A DNA stretch of 64,000 nucleotides from Erpobdella octoculata (GCA_963978895.1 OZ022244.1:9338923-9402922); one strand, 5' to 3'. Numbered from the stretch's first letter, positions 15,540-28,245 are shown. A program made the numbers and translations. Notes: generated from the letters alone by a model not told the origin.

Positions 15540-15540
<1 letters not shown>
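14385..15540 (+). pseudogene. Mag-like gypsy integrase mosaic (copy H)
   Basis: The integrase zinc-binding half is seen at 14712-14830 (VYWHGIDRDIENMV, CDACRKAA). At about 14852 the frame jumps to LSDNGTQF, so the first catalytic region is deleted. The core then continues with [12 protein letters not shown], then GRQIRTPLSELQ, and the C-terminal GPY-like part (NHPRWIPGKFFKRIGK) runs to a stop at 15480. A purine-rich tract and the start of an LTR (ggaggtgttgggag) follow, cut by (TA)n. The last 120 bp of coding sequence (15343-15470) also occur upstream at 14570-14695, so two copies of the 3' coding end flank the integrase. Confidence 0.75.

Positions 15541-15591
<51 letters not shown>
15541..15591. 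repeat. (TA)n microsatellite
   Basis: About 50 bp of TA between the gypsy LTR start and a PLE end. Confidence 0.93.
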
Positions 15592-15595
<4 letters not shown>

Positions 15596-15898
15596 CTTTC
15601 GTGCATGCTCCATTGAAAATGACTGCCCATTTTTTGTTTATAATTTTTTTAACATAATATTCTAATCTACGGACAACTACTTTGTTTTTTAAGTAAAATT
15701 CTTTATTAATTTTCGTAGCGGGCTTACTGTACAGTTTCGGCTCGAAAGCCATCATCAGAGCCCTTTAAATAGAAAATAGTGAAAATATTCAAAAACGGAC
15801 GAATGTAAAAGTCGAACTGAAATTGGAATAATGGCGAAACGTATTTACCTAAAACTAGACGATTAGGAAACAAATATAATGCAAACCGATATAGTTGC
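15592..15898 (-). pseudogene. PLE terminal repeat with N-terminal peptide
   Basis: On the minus strand a 3' UTR segment (15898-15765) leads to the hairpin at 15760-15734 and then to codons for VVRRLEYYVKKIINKKWAV and FNGACTKEN. It ends in (TA)n, the same layout as the other PLE ends. The upstream side is joined to a gypsy fragment at about 15899. Confidence 0.65.
15734..15760 (-). other. PLE terminal-repeat hairpin motif
   Basis: On the minus strand CTGATGAT, stem GGCT/AGCC, loop TTCG, then GAAAC. This is the copy nearest to the hammerhead consensus CUGAUGA. Confidence 0.6.
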
Positions 15899-16340
15899 GA
15901 TAAAACCAAAATTGCCATCGTACAAGAGATCAAACCTCCCACGAATAAAAAGGAAGTCAAGCGGATAATGGGGTTGTTCAGTTATTTCAGCAACTTCATA
16001 CCCAATCTAGCCCAGACTGCCCATCCTATCACTGAATTGACAAAAAAAGGTGTTCACAACAAAATTTTCTGGGAAAGTAAACACCAGATCGCATTAAAAA
16101 ACTCATAGACGATCTTACTAAGGCTACAACACTAAGCACAATTGATTATAGTAAGGGGTTTGGATTAGCAACGGATGCTAGTGCAGTGGCTGTTGGGTGT
16201 TGTTTGTTCCAGGGGAGTGAGGAAAGGGTAGAAGTTCCCATTGCTTTTGCCTGTCTAAAGTTAACACTGACTCAGACAAGGTGGTCCACCATAGAGAGAG
16301 AGGCTTACGCAGTCGTGTGGGCTCTAAGCAAATTCAAATC
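15899..16340 (+). pseudogene. Gypsy RT thumb and RNase H fragment (copy G')
   Basis: Nearly identical to 46690-47127. It encodes EVKRIMGLFSYFS, then, after a frameshift, an RNase H start (LATDASAVAVGCCLF) and IEREAYAVVWALSKFKS. It stops abruptly at 16340, where a 23-bp PLE C-terminal scrap (also present at 43498) begins. Confidence 0.8.
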
Positions 16341-16364
16341 GTCGGGTTGAAGGATGTCAATAAG

Positions 16365-17669
16365 CTTCTGCGTCCTGTTATTTTTTGGAACGATACGATA
16401 CGATACGATTTCTGAAATTTGCCTCGAATTAAACGATACGATACGAGACGCTTCGACCAATAACGATACGATAACGATACGATACGATACCATTTCGGGA
16501 TCTCGACTGAAGCGGAAATTTTGCCTAGAGATAACATAGAATGATGAACTATACGCGACAGACAATATTAATAACTACATTAATGAAATTCATTGAAAAA
16601 AAATATATAAATATTAAAAAATTTCAAAATTTATAAAAATTTATTAAATTTAATTTTTTTTTTACAACTTGAAATAAGTTTCATTTGTTTAGTTTCGGTA
16701 CATCTATTTGTCTAAATTTAGACTCTAAATAAAATGCTACCGCCGATAGAAAGTATTTATTTACTTTATTTAATGACGCGGCATGATAATGATGACAAAC
16801 ACGAGAAAGTGCCTCTATGCAAGAATTAAAAAAGTGAAAAAACCCAGCGTGTTTATTTATAGGCGATGGCGAATGCGGTTAGCAATAGCAAGAAAGAAGC
16901 TGAGAAAGTTTCGAATTCCAGCTGCAGACGATACGGGCTACGGCACTGTCGTGCACACTACAGGTGGCACACACATACTCACACACAACCAAGAATATCA
17001 TCGAGATTATAAAGATATATCTTAGATGAGCTACTATTACGGTCAATTACGGATATCGAAACATTAAATAATTATTCCAATTCTATGTAACAAATTTGAA
17101 AAAATAAGTTTATCAAACAGACTAAACCAAAACATAAACATAGAATGATCATTACTATTACATTACTCATTATTCTCATTAATAATAATAGTCATCGATG
17201 TCAGCGAGTACGATTGCCTTGTAGGGCTTGTAATATCAGTAGTATGCAGAGCTCGACTAGCAGCCTAACATGAGCGTGGCTTTTTTGCTGCCGGTTCCCA
17301 GACTAAAAATAGTAAATAAAGGGGCTACAGGCTGTTTGGAAAACCGAATTTAAAGTGGGGATGATAATAGTTATAAACTTCTGTCAATAGGTAGATTAAT
17401 TAATCAATGTTGATGAATCAATTGCAAATATTCACAGTTGTGACAATCGTTAATTAAATATGTATGACTTTCGTTATTTATTGGAAAATATTTTTAAAAA
17501 ATCCCGATATTTTTCGAGATTTTAATCGAGAATGAAATTTTAAGTATCGCCAATTAATATCGATACGAGACTTCTTCCGCAGGCTGTATCGTTTCAATGG
17601 TGATACGGGAATCCCGTATCGTTTTGAAATCTCGATTGAATTCGAGATAACGATATCGGGACGCAGATG
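16365..17669. mobile_element. Inverted-repeat DNA element rich in CGATA repeats
   Basis: The ends are inverted: cttctgcgtcc at the left and ggacgcagatg at the right. Inner subterminal regions carry many CGATA units (16382-16490) and TATCG units (about 17540-17660) in opposite sense. No transposase frame is present. Subterminal CGATA repeats recall non-autonomous hAT elements, but the target duplication cannot be read because a gap begins 8 bases after the right end. Confidence 0.5.
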
Positions 17670-17676
17670 CTTAGAT

Positions 17677-17876
17677 NNNNNNNNNNNNNNNNNNNNNNNN
17701 NNNNNNNNNNNNNNNNNNNNNNNNNNNNNNNNNNNNNNNNNNNNNNNNNNNNNNNNNNNNNNNNNNNNNNNNNNNNNNNNNNNNNNNNNNNNNNNNNNNN
17801 NNNNNNNNNNNNNNNNNNNNNNNNNNNNNNNNNNNNNNNNNNNNNNNNNNNNNNNNNNNNNNNNNNNNNNNNNNNN
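17677..17876. other. Assembly gap (200 N)
   Basis: A run of 200 N, probably of nominal length. Any protein drawn through it is meaningless. Confidence 1.
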
Positions 17877-17895
17877 GCCGCTACGGGCACTGCTA

Positions 17896-17896
<1 letters not shown>
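17877..17896 (+). mobile_element. Helitron 3' terminus emerging from the gap
   Basis: The first 20 bases after the gap end in gggcactgctag, matching the 3' ends at 56842 and (inverted) 26768. The base after CTAG is T. The body of this copy should lie in the gap. Confidence 0.75.

Positions 17897-17930
<34 letters not shown>
17897..17930. repeat. (TA)n microsatellite
   Basis: 34 bp of TA directly after the Helitron end. Confidence 0.9.
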
Positions 17931-17933
<3 letters not shown>

Positions 17934-17968
17934 TTTTTCCTATTTTAGAAGCTGAGTTATCACTCATT

Positions 17969-18240
17969 TGAGTAAATGTATAGTACCTTTCCTTGCTGTA
18001 AATTAAATCCTTTTATTATAATCTTGAGTTTAAACAAAAATGATTTACTATATCTGAGCTTTCGAACTAACTAGCGTTCTTTATCATAGATTGTATATGA
18101 ATAATCTGAGTAAATGTATAGTACCTTTCCTTGCTGTAAATTAAATCCTTTTATTATAATCTTGAGTTTAAACAAAAATGATTTACTATATCTGAGCTTT
18201 CGAACTAACTAGCGTTCTTTATCAAAGATTGTATATGAAA
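17969..18240 (-). repeat. Tandem terminal repeats of PLE-6, 138-bp period
   Basis: Two copies (17969-18106 and from 18107) of a 138-bp unit, differing at very few positions. Part of the same unit forms the 5' leader of PLE-6 at 21985-22062. Direct repeats at both ends, tandem at one, match the pseudo-LTR structure of PLEs. Each unit holds a hairpin motif. Confidence 0.8.
18056..18086 (-). other. PLE-6 terminal-repeat hairpin motif
   Basis: On the minus strand TGATAAA, stem GAAC/GTTC, then GAAAGC. It has the same layout as the other PLE hairpins with a different stem. A second copy lies at 18194-18224. Confidence 0.5.
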
Positions 18241-18285
18241 AATAAAATAGCTAAAAATACAAATGAGCTTATAAAATAGGAAGAA

Positions 18286-18600
18286 GATATATATATATAT
18301 ATGTATATATACAAACATATATACATATATATATATACATATATATAATTCAAAGAAACACTTATATATATACATACATATACAAAACATATATATATAT
18401 ACATACAAACATATATAATACAATATATATACACATATACATACAAACATATATATATATATACAAATATATATAAAAAAATAAATATAAACACATATAT
18501 ATGCACAAACAAATAAAGATACAAAAACAAAATGTACAAAAAATGAAGAAAAATAAAATAATACATAAACCCATATGCATACATACAAACAAACATACTT
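18286..18600. repeat. CATATA-rich microsatellite
   Basis: Interrupted ATATAC/CATATA repeats between the PLE-6 coding end and its terminal repeats. Tyr/Ile-rich frames here are by-products. Confidence 0.85.
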
Positions 18601-18669
18601 AATTTTGTAAAGAAACAGAAAATGATAATTACAAAATGGGAAGTTTTGGAAACTTTTCGAACCTTAATT

Positions 18670-21600
18670 TTATAAGGCGCTGGTTGTGGTAGGGTTTTTG
18701 GTACAGGGTAGGATGAAGGGTTTTTTAAGGGTGGGTTGAGATACGGAGCTATTAAGGATTTTTGAAAAGAATTCTAAGTAAATTCTTGTCAGATGCTGTT
18801 GCTTTAATGAATTTGGCATCCTTAAAATGTGAGACCTTTCTAATAATATTCTTAAAATTAGAAAAACTTTCAATGGCGTTTGGACCATGGTTACCTACAA
18901 AGAAAAAGGTTTGGTCATAGTCGACTTTCTTTTTTTCTTTAGGCACAAAGTTTGGAAAAAGGTTACGGATCTCTTTATAGTGTTTTTTTAGTCTTATGCG
19001 ATTATATCCTCTCTCTACCATCTTATGGATGAAAAAACGAGAAGTTGAGTCATAAGCTTGGATATTGGAAGATAATCTTGCAAACCTGATGAATTGTGAT
19101 TTAATGATTCCCTTGAATACATGTGTGGGGTGATGTGACCTGGGATGAAGGTATTGAAAGTAGTTAGTTGGCTTGAAATAAGTATGGTGATGTATCTTGT
19201 TTGAGGTCTTGTATAATACCAAATCGAGAAAATTAACTTCTCTTCCATTTATAGAGAATTCGATTGAAATTCTCGGAATTAAGTTGTTAACTTCTCTAGA
19301 AAATAAAATAAAATTATCTACAGAACCATTCCAAACTAAAAAGATGTCGTCAATATAACGTCCATAGAAACTAACATGTTGGTTATTGGTGACAAAAAGA
19401 TCAAGTTCTTCTAAATATATATTAGCAAGGGTAGGTGAGTAAGCTTTACCCATAGCGCAACAACTTGTTTGAATGTACTTCCTATTGTTAAATAAAAAAG
19501 TGTTATGAGTCAATGAGTGTTTGAGAAGTGATATAAGAAAATCAATTTGTTTTTCATTATCAGAGTAAAAACTTAGTTTTTTCTTAGCTTCAGATAAACT
19601 TCTTAAATTAACCATATTTGTATATAAAGAAGAAACATCACCAGTGATAAGTAAAGGGGACCCATCAAAAGTAAAAGTCTTCAGTCTATCAATAAGGTGG
19701 TATGTATCCTTAAGGACAAACCGAAGACCCCTAGCAACTAACTTAAGATTATAGTCAAGAAAAAAATTATTAATGTGGTTATCGACTGAGCCAATATCAG
19801 AAATGATAGGCCTACCTGGTTGGGGTTCTATCATTAAACCACTTTTCTTTTTCTTTATGAATTTTGGGAAGGGTATAAAAATTTCTTTCTTTTGGTTCTG
19901 CTGGAGGCTTGAGGTAATCAAAAATCTTCTTATTGATTACATTATTCTTAAGACCTAATTCAAGAATTTTTATAATCTTTTCAGCAGCCTTAATGTCACT
20001 ACATATAGAAGAATAAAATCTAAAATCACTTAACCGTTGCAAACTTTCTGAAATGTAGTCATCCTTATTAAGTAATACAAATATATTACTTTTGTCAGCT
20101 TTACGGATAATGAGATTCTGGTCATTCCTTAACGAATTAACAGCTTCCCACTCCGCAAACGACAAATTAGATCTACTACCAGTAGCAGCAAATCCAGGCG
20201 CCACCCTATATTTTTGCAAGATCTCATCTTCAGATTGACAAACATCTCGAATAGCATTTAATGTAAATCTGGAAATATCCTTGTCGTCAGGAATCCAATT
20301 GCTTTTTATAAATGAAGGAACATCTTCCTTCTGAAAAGTGCACAAAGTGGAGTGCCTCATGAAAAAATCTTTTAACCTAACTTGTCTGGTTAAATTAGAC
20401 ATCCTATCTCTAATAATTTGCTCACGAATACTAGTAGCCGCCGGTACAAAAGAAGTTCCCAAAGAAAGAACTTTCTTCTGAATTGGCATCAGCTTAAGCA
20501 AACTGTAATTCAAAAAACCGGGATGCCTGGGTAATTTCTTCAAAAGGGCCCTGACGACGGTGTCATTTATAAAAAATGAGAGGAATCAATATCAGCACCA
20601 ATATTTAAACATTGATGCCGACTATCTATCTCACAATCATCTTCAAGAACAAAAGATTTCTGAATTGCAGAAAAGATAATGTTTTGAATATGATTAGAAT
20701 CCAATAGATTTGTGATATCAATACTGCAATGATTATAGAATCTAAAGATTTCATTGCACAAATCCATTGGCACGTCAGTTTGGGATTGTGGAGGAGGGTT
20801 AATAAAAATAAGTAGAGGTATGAGATGTGCGGGAGGGTTGAATTTATCAAATTCCATGCAGAACAGCATTACTTCATTAAGACCGTTTTGCATATCCTTA
20901 AAAATTCGATCCGTATTCAGAAAAAGGTTTCTACAATTAGTGGCAAAAACTTTGATTTTTTCAACCACAGATGAACATTCATCGAAATTGTTTATAAGAT
21001 TTGTCGACCAATCAGAAAAGGCTGGTGAAGAAGGTGGTATAGTGGTATAGTATCAATTGACTCCCTAGCTTTTTTTGCTTGAGGATTATATCTAATGAGC
21101 TGCTAGAAAACCTCCTTTTGGAATTTTGTTTTCTAGGAAGTGGAACTGGAGCCGAGGCTGATATCGGGCTTCGGATGGTCAAATTGTCCACATTGTTTTT
21201 TGGTACAATATGGCCAAAGTACTTTGTCAGCCATGATTTCGTTTCCATTATAGAAGTTTTTCTACCCTTCAAAAGGTGGAAAAGTTCTTTGTGGCAGTAA
21301 TTTTCATAAGTTTTCAGATGGTCAAAATTCGGGGAATCTGTAATCTTATTAAACCAAATTGTTTTTTGGCTGTATAAGTTATTTAAGACTACAGACCTAA
21401 TTTCTTTCAATTTAATTTTGTTGATACTTGTGATTTTATCAACAACATCTTTAGTAATTCCTGGCGTTTTAATACTTTTGATATGGTTATAAGAACCAAT
21501 CTCAAAAGTCATTAACCTCTCTTTCTCCCAGTTGGTAATAGCATTGTCAATTTTCCAAAGGAAGAAAATGCATTTGCACAATTTCAAAATTTCAACCCAG

Positions 21601-21990
21601 ATAGTTGTTTCCAATCTGGGCAGAATGTTGGTTGTATTGGTATTTTTCTTTGGTTTTCTATTATTTACTGTCTTATGGGGAGGGGCATTAAATATCTTGT
21701 TTGGCTTATTATATTTGTAATTCTTTTCAAACCTAACATTCATTAGATTTGGAATTGCTTGTTTTTTGTTTCTTTGTGTAATTTGTTGTTTGTTGTTGTT
21801 AAACATTCTAGAACTGTTCTGATTGTTGTTGTTTAACATTCTAGAACTGTTCTGATTGTTGTTGTTAAACATTCTAGAACTAATTTGATTTGTTCTTTGG
21901 TTGGTTGATTTATAAAAATTCTTGTTCATTTTTGTATATTAGATTACAAAAAGAAATTAAAATACAGTAGTCTAGGCGTTTGAGATAATC
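18670..21990 (-). pseudogene. Penelope-like element lacking a visible GIY-YIG domain (PLE-6)
   Basis: On the minus strand the frame starts at 21929 with an Asn/Ser-rich N-terminus (three repeats of SSRMFNNN/SSRMLNNN). It runs through a region conserved in the copy at 50188 and reaches the RT: FYTLPKIHK (the PLE signature), GRPIIS, GDVSSLYTN, MGKAYSPTLANIYLEELD, GRYIDDIFLVW and NFLDL. It ends near 18752 after KDAKFIKATASDKN. Breaks: a 10-bp duplication near 21040, a frameshift in a T run near 20566 (shared with the 50-kb copy), and an extra base near 19818. The expected CP..C and YIG.T motifs do not follow the RT. Terminal repeats lie on both sides. Confidence 0.85.
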
Positions 21991-22061
21991 TGAGTAAATG
22001 TATAGTACCTTTCCTTGCTGTAAATTAAATCCTTTTATTATAATCTTGAGTTTAAACAAAA

Positions 22062-22389
22062 CGTCCATAGAAACTAACATGTTGGTTATTGGTGACAAAA
22101 AGATCAAGTTCTTCTAAATATATATTAGCAAGGGTAGGTGAGTAAGCTTTACCCATAGCGCAACCACTTGTTTGAATGTACTTCCTATTGTTAAATAAAA
22201 AAGTGTTATGAGTCAATGAGTGTTTGAGAAGTGATATAAGAAAATCAATTTGTTTTTCATTATCAGAGTAAGAACTTAGTTCTTTCTTAGCTTCAGATAA
22301 ACTTCTTAAATTAACCATATTTGTATATAAAAAAGAAACATCACCAGTGATAAGTAAAGGGGACCCATCAAAAGTAAAAGTCTCCACTC
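22062..22389 (-). pseudogene. PLE-6-type RT fragment
   Basis: Minus-strand codons 22387-22052 repeat the RT centre of PLE-6 (GDVSFLYTNM, AMGKAYSPTLANIYLEELD), nearly identical at the DNA level. The fragment is joined at one end to the PLE-6 5' leader unit and at the other to PLE-2. Confidence 0.85.
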
Positions 22390-24340
22390 GGACCTACATT
22401 CGCCAATTTTTATATGGGAAATTTAGAGACAACTGTTCTCTTAATTTTCAATCCCAAACCATTATTATACGCTAGATATGTCGACGATATTTTTCTTCTT
22501 GTGGAAAATGAGTCTGATTTGTTTAAATTGAGGGATAGTTTTAAAGAAAAATCCGTTCTACATTTTACTGTTGATTTGAATCATCAAAATAAACAACAAG
22601 TACATTTCTTAGATACTCTTATTACTTCCACCGAGAGCGGACTCAAAACAAAAGTCTACATTAAACTAACCAATAATGGTGTCTGTCTAAATGGTGATAG
22701 CGAGTGTCCCGACAGATATAAGGCTAGTGTCATCAATAGTTAATTATTACGGGCATACAGATTTTCTGAGAATTGGATGGAGTTCAACATCGAAGTCGAA
22801 AGGATTAAAAAAGTTCTTATCAACAATAACTTCTCTAATACCGTTGTCGACAACGCCATCAATAGTTTTGTTACCAAGATGGTTACCAAAGAATCCTCTA
22901 CACAGAAGGTAAAAGAAGACAACATCAAACTAATAACCTTGTTCTATAGAAATCAGATGCATTCCGATTATAAATTGGACGAATCTGTTTTACGTAGAAT
23001 TATCAGTAAAGAAATTTCAGTTATACATCCTAATAATAACGTGTTGAAGTTATATATTTACTATAAAAACCTCAAACTTTTTAACCTTGTAATTGCCAAT
23101 AATAGAACCCGGAAAAAAGATGATATCCTACAGCAAACCAACTTGGTATACCAATTTAAATGTCCGTTGCCACACAGTAAGGTGGAACAATATATTGGTC
23201 ATACCAGAACTAAATTGTCTCGTAGGTTAACAATGCATCTGCAATCCGGCAGTATTCGACAGCATTTTGAAACAATACATCATCGAAAACTCACACGTGA
23301 AGTTCTTGTTGCCAATTCGAATATTGTTGGTAAAGAATACGATCCTCTTCGACTTAAAATAAAAGAAGCTCTTTATATTCAGAAACTCTGCCCTTCAATT
23401 AATAAACAATTTGAAAAGTTTTCTACAACTCTTAGATTATTTGGATTCACTGAGGACATTGCTTCACGACCGAATTTTGAAAAGAGTAACAATGCTTTGA
23501 CTGCCTCTGACAATGTTGACACTTCGATTAACGGAAATAGCATGGGTCCTATTGATCCTTCAAATGGTCATCTTCTCGATACCTTTTCTAACGCGACTCT
23601 TGATGTTTCCATTGTTAATGAATTCCACGGTAACTGCTGCTCTGTTGATCTCGTTCAATCACTTGATAATTTTCTTGAGACTGATTCACCTGATGAGTCT
23701 CAGCCGAATCATAAGTGTGATATGTATAAAACAAACAGTCCTGACGTTTGGACGAATGCTCTTTTTCGCAATATTTCGATACCACGCAAGATCCGTCATC
23801 TAAAGATACTTTAGAAAATATCCTCACAGAAAGTCCTAGTTCTTACACGACCGTTGTTGATGACTTGGATAAACCTGTTAGTCCTGATGATACCGCGCGC
23901 ACCTGTGTCGAAGAAGAATGTCCGATTGATGACAATTGTTCGTACTCATCCAGTTCCTTCCTCCATTTACTTTCAAACGAGAACATCACTGTTCGACGAA
24001 AGCGGAGATATTCTTGATTTTATTTATTTAAATATCTTATGTAATTTCGACTTAATTTAATCATTTATTATCATAATACTTGCTTTTATTATTATTATTA
24101 CTGCTACTATTATTTTATCCTTTAATTAAACGTTTTTAATTATACTTATTTTATCCTCATATCTCCAGTTTATTTTATGTACGTTAATTTAATTACATTG
24201 TCTAAATTTGATTATTTTTATTAATATCCTTCTATTAAGATAATTCCATGAGGATATTAGTTTATTTGTATATTTAGTTATTACATGTTTTCTTATCTTT
24301 TGCCTCCTTTTACGCGATCGTATTTACAGACTCTGAAGAT
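22390..24340 (+). pseudogene. PLE with GIY-YIG endonuclease (PLE-2)
   Basis: The fragment begins inside RT: LYARYVDDIFLLV with YVDD, then VHFLDTLI. An in-frame TAA at 22741 interrupts the connector. The same frame then continues (SENWMEFNIEVERIKKVL) into the GIY-YIG domain: [37 protein letters not shown] and PSINKQ. A Ser/Asp-rich tail follows, is frameshifted near 23800, and ends at 24015 with ENITVRRKRRYS. The 3' UTR has a short (TTA)n. The terminal repeat then begins and is interrupted at 24365 by a DNA element. It is homologous to PLE-1, PLE-3, PLE-4 and the copy at 44394-44913. Confidence 0.87.
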
Positions 24341-24355
24341 GGCGAAAGCCGAAAC
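24331..24355 (+). other. PLE terminal-repeat hairpin motif
   Basis: Identical to the 4125 copy: CTGAAGAT, stem GGC/GCC, GAAAC. The DNA element at 24365 landed 10 bases downstream. Confidence 0.6.
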
Positions 24356-24364
24356 GGCCCGTAA

Positions 24365-25759
24365 GCATTTTCGCCAATGTCCGACGGTATAAGACAGGAA
24401 GATAAATAATGCCACCTGATTGGACAATTTTGAATTAAAAAAGTCACATAAATTATGCAAATATATAGACGCGCTTTGTTTTCTGATGTTGTTTATTTTA
24501 TAGTCGTTGGCCGTTATGGGTTTTTCCGGTGGATAAAGATAGACAAATTTGCCGACTAAGTTATTCGACACTCCATGTATGTAACTAAATAGTTAAATAG
24601 CCTAGAAAATTCAACTTGTCATTCAGTCAATCAGAGATCAACAATATTTGGAATGAAGCTTTTCCAATCATATAAGCCAAGCCTAGTCAATAAACTGAAA
24701 CACAAATAAACTATTTTAGTTATTAATTGACTGACAAATAATAACTTTTGACAAAAGTTTACCAAATGAAATTTGATTTTTTTAGTAAATTAATAGTGCA
24801 AAAGGCTTCTATTCTAAAAAAAATATATCATTACAAACATTTATTCTAATCTAAAAAATTATGAAACTGTGCAATTTAACTCATTAGTTGTTTATTTTAT
24901 GCAGAAATGGCTTAACTAAGTTGTTCCTGGAGATAAATAGGACTAGTTGGAACCTATCTGAAACTTTCCCAGGAGATTGAAAGAAATCAATAAAACTGAT
25001 AATTTTGTAATGATTTTTAATCATCTAAATCTAAAATGTTATGTTACTCATAATACATTTGAAGCCTAAAAATGTTGCATTAGTTTAAAAATATCTAAAT
25101 TTCTGTTAGTAACTAAAATTTGTTAGTTTTTTCATATGCATGTCAGATTAGCTGAGTTATTTATTTATCTGCAACAGAAACATGACAAAAGGTCTTGAAT
25201 ACTTTAATGTTACAGGTCCAGCAAACTTTTATTTGGTGTATATGGCAATGGCAGTTGTAAATGAATAATTGTGGAGACAACCTATATCAAAGTAGATACA
25301 AAAATGTGTATGGCCTTTTATGTCTAAATAGCTCAATACAAATATTAGAATGATTGTAAAAACTATTATAAGTAATAATAAGTATCAATAAAAATAGTAT
25401 TAAAACAATAGTATTAAAATAGTATTAAAACAATAATATTAAAATAGTATAAAACAATAATTTTCAGCTGTAAATAACTTATGGCCTACAGTCCATAGAT
25501 ATTACAATCATGTTAATTTTAAATAAAAATTATTATTAATCATAAAATTATGCATAGTTGTTTCTAAATATAAGTGTAAAGGTTAATCTGACCAAAATAA
25601 AAAAAATTCAAACGAAAATATTAGCAAGCTTCAAGAGCATTATGTATGCAAATATGGATAGATATCTATGGTTGTATGTGACCTAGTCATTTAAAGCTAT
25701 CCAATCAGATGATAGTATTTGTCTCCCTGTCTTATACCATCGGACATTGGCGAAAATGC
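24365..25759. mobile_element. Non-autonomous DNA transposon, 33-bp TIRs, 9-bp TSD
   Basis: The left end gcattttcgccaatgtccga is matched in inverse at the right end, with one mismatch in at least 33 bp. It is flanked by ggcccgtaa at 24356-24364 and at 25760-25768, a 9-bp target duplication. The interrupted PLE terminal repeat resumes exactly after it. The 1395-bp interior is AT-rich and has no transposase. TIR plus 9-bp TSD fits the Mutator (MULE) superfamily. That placement is inferred, while the boundaries are seen directly. Confidence 0.85.
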
Positions 25760-25768
25760 GGCCCGTAA

Positions 25769-26590
<822 letters not shown>

Positions 26591-26767
26591 CCGTCCCAAG
26601 GAAGGGTGTTTTAAAATTATAATGTACTTTGGATACATTTGATAAAAAATAGTTAACCAAAACAAAATGACATTTGATAACCATAAAAAATATTTTTTGT
26701 ATATATAAGCAAATTTAATGAAATTTTTTATTGTGAATAAATTTTCAGTTTACTAAAGTATTTCATA

Positions 26768-28206
26768 CTAGCAGTGCCCGTAGCGGCTTCGCTCGCATGA
26801 AATTAGTGAATTTGAACCGTGCATACATAGTAGAGTACTGCACGGATCAATTTTTTAGGTCTCGGCTCGGCCCGTCGACAACTAGGCCCAGCCCGTTTCA
26901 AAAACGAAATTCCTGGCTCGGCATGGCTTGTCTAATATGGGCCCGGCCCATTTTTACAGGCCTAGAAGTTCTATATACTTGATGAAAAACTTCGGCCCGT
27001 CCCACCTTGACTTCAGGTTTAGCCCGACCCGTCTGAACACCCTAAAATAACTAAAATGTCTATATACTTGGTTAAAAATCTCGGCCCGTCCCACCTTGAT
27101 TTAAGGTTTGGACAGGGCCGTATGAAGACCCTAAAATAACGGCTTGGCCCGTCCGTCCGGTGATAAACTGAACTCATCTACTTTTAACCGGCATAAAACC
27201 TCAAAATACTAATTTTCACATCTATAGCACATACAGTTTTTGAGTAGCAGTTATTTTAAAATCAAATAACCCTTTTTCCACTTCACATTTGAGGTCCTGG
27301 AAACCAAATTTTCAAAAAATGGTGAAACACCTACATCATTTTTTTTAGAGTAGAAACTAAATACTAATTTTACTTTTGTAGCATTTAGAAGTTTTTGAGT
27401 AGCAGTTACTTTAAAAACCAAGTAACCCTATTTTCCACCCCATATTTGAAGTCCTGGAAACCAAATTTTCAAATAATGGTAAAACACGTATATCATTATT
27501 TCTGGAGTATAAACCAAATACTAGTTTTTACTCCTGTAGCATCTACAGTTTTCGAGTAGCAGTTACATTAAAAACCAAATAACCTTATTTTCCACCCCAC
27601 ATTTAAGGTCCTGGAAACCAAATTTAAAAAAAATGGTAAAATACCTATTTCATTATTTTTGGAGTAGAAACTAAATACTAATTTTAAAATCAAATAACCC
27701 TTTTTCCTTTTCACATTTTAGGTCCTGGAAACCAAATTTTCAAAAAATCCTAAAACACGTATTTCATTATTTTTGGAGTAGAAACTAATTACTAATTTTT
27801 ACTCCTGTAGCATTCACAGTTTTTGAGTAGCAGCTACTTCAAAAACCAAATAACCCAATTTTTTAACCCACATTTGAGGTCCGGGAAACCGAATTTTCAA
27901 AAAATGGTGAAACACGTATCTTTTTATTTTTCAAGAAGAATCCATTTACCAAATTTCAAAATCTCCCCATTTTTCGTTTTCGAGATATACATTGTTTTAG
28001 AAAAGAGATTGTTTTCCAGTTTCTTACGCTCAGGAAAAAAATTTTCAAAAATCCTTTCTTAGTGGATGCTTACGCAATAAAAGTAATATAAGATCCAAAT
28101 TTCACGTTCCTAGGATGAGGCATTTGAGCTGGGCGTTGATTATCAGTCAGTCAGTCAGTCAGTCAGTCAGTCAGTCAGTCAGGACATGTTCTTTTATATA
28201 TATAGA
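26768..28206 (-). mobile_element. Non-autonomous Helitron (copy 1)
   Basis: On the minus strand it starts with TC (TCTATATATATAAAAGAACA) at 28206 and ends with CTAG at 26768. The flanking bases are A and T, as Helitrons require. A CAGT tetranucleotide run sits near the 5' end (28141-28180). Inside are four or more diverged copies of a unit of about 156 bp (anchors gagtagcag at 27242, 27397, 27554, 27825). There is no Rep or helicase. An inverted second copy lies at 55395-56842. Confidence 0.83.
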
Positions 28207-28245
28207 TAAATTCAAAGGATGTGAAAATTGAAGTGTTATATATAT

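Noticed and set aside
17594..17948. ORFs through the N gap
   Set aside because: The residues are unknown bases.
24365..25759. Retrogene or PLE-internal intron in the PLE-2 terminal repeat
   Set aside because: Terminal inverted repeats and a 9-bp duplication show a DNA transposon insertion. No GT..AG boundaries coincide with it.
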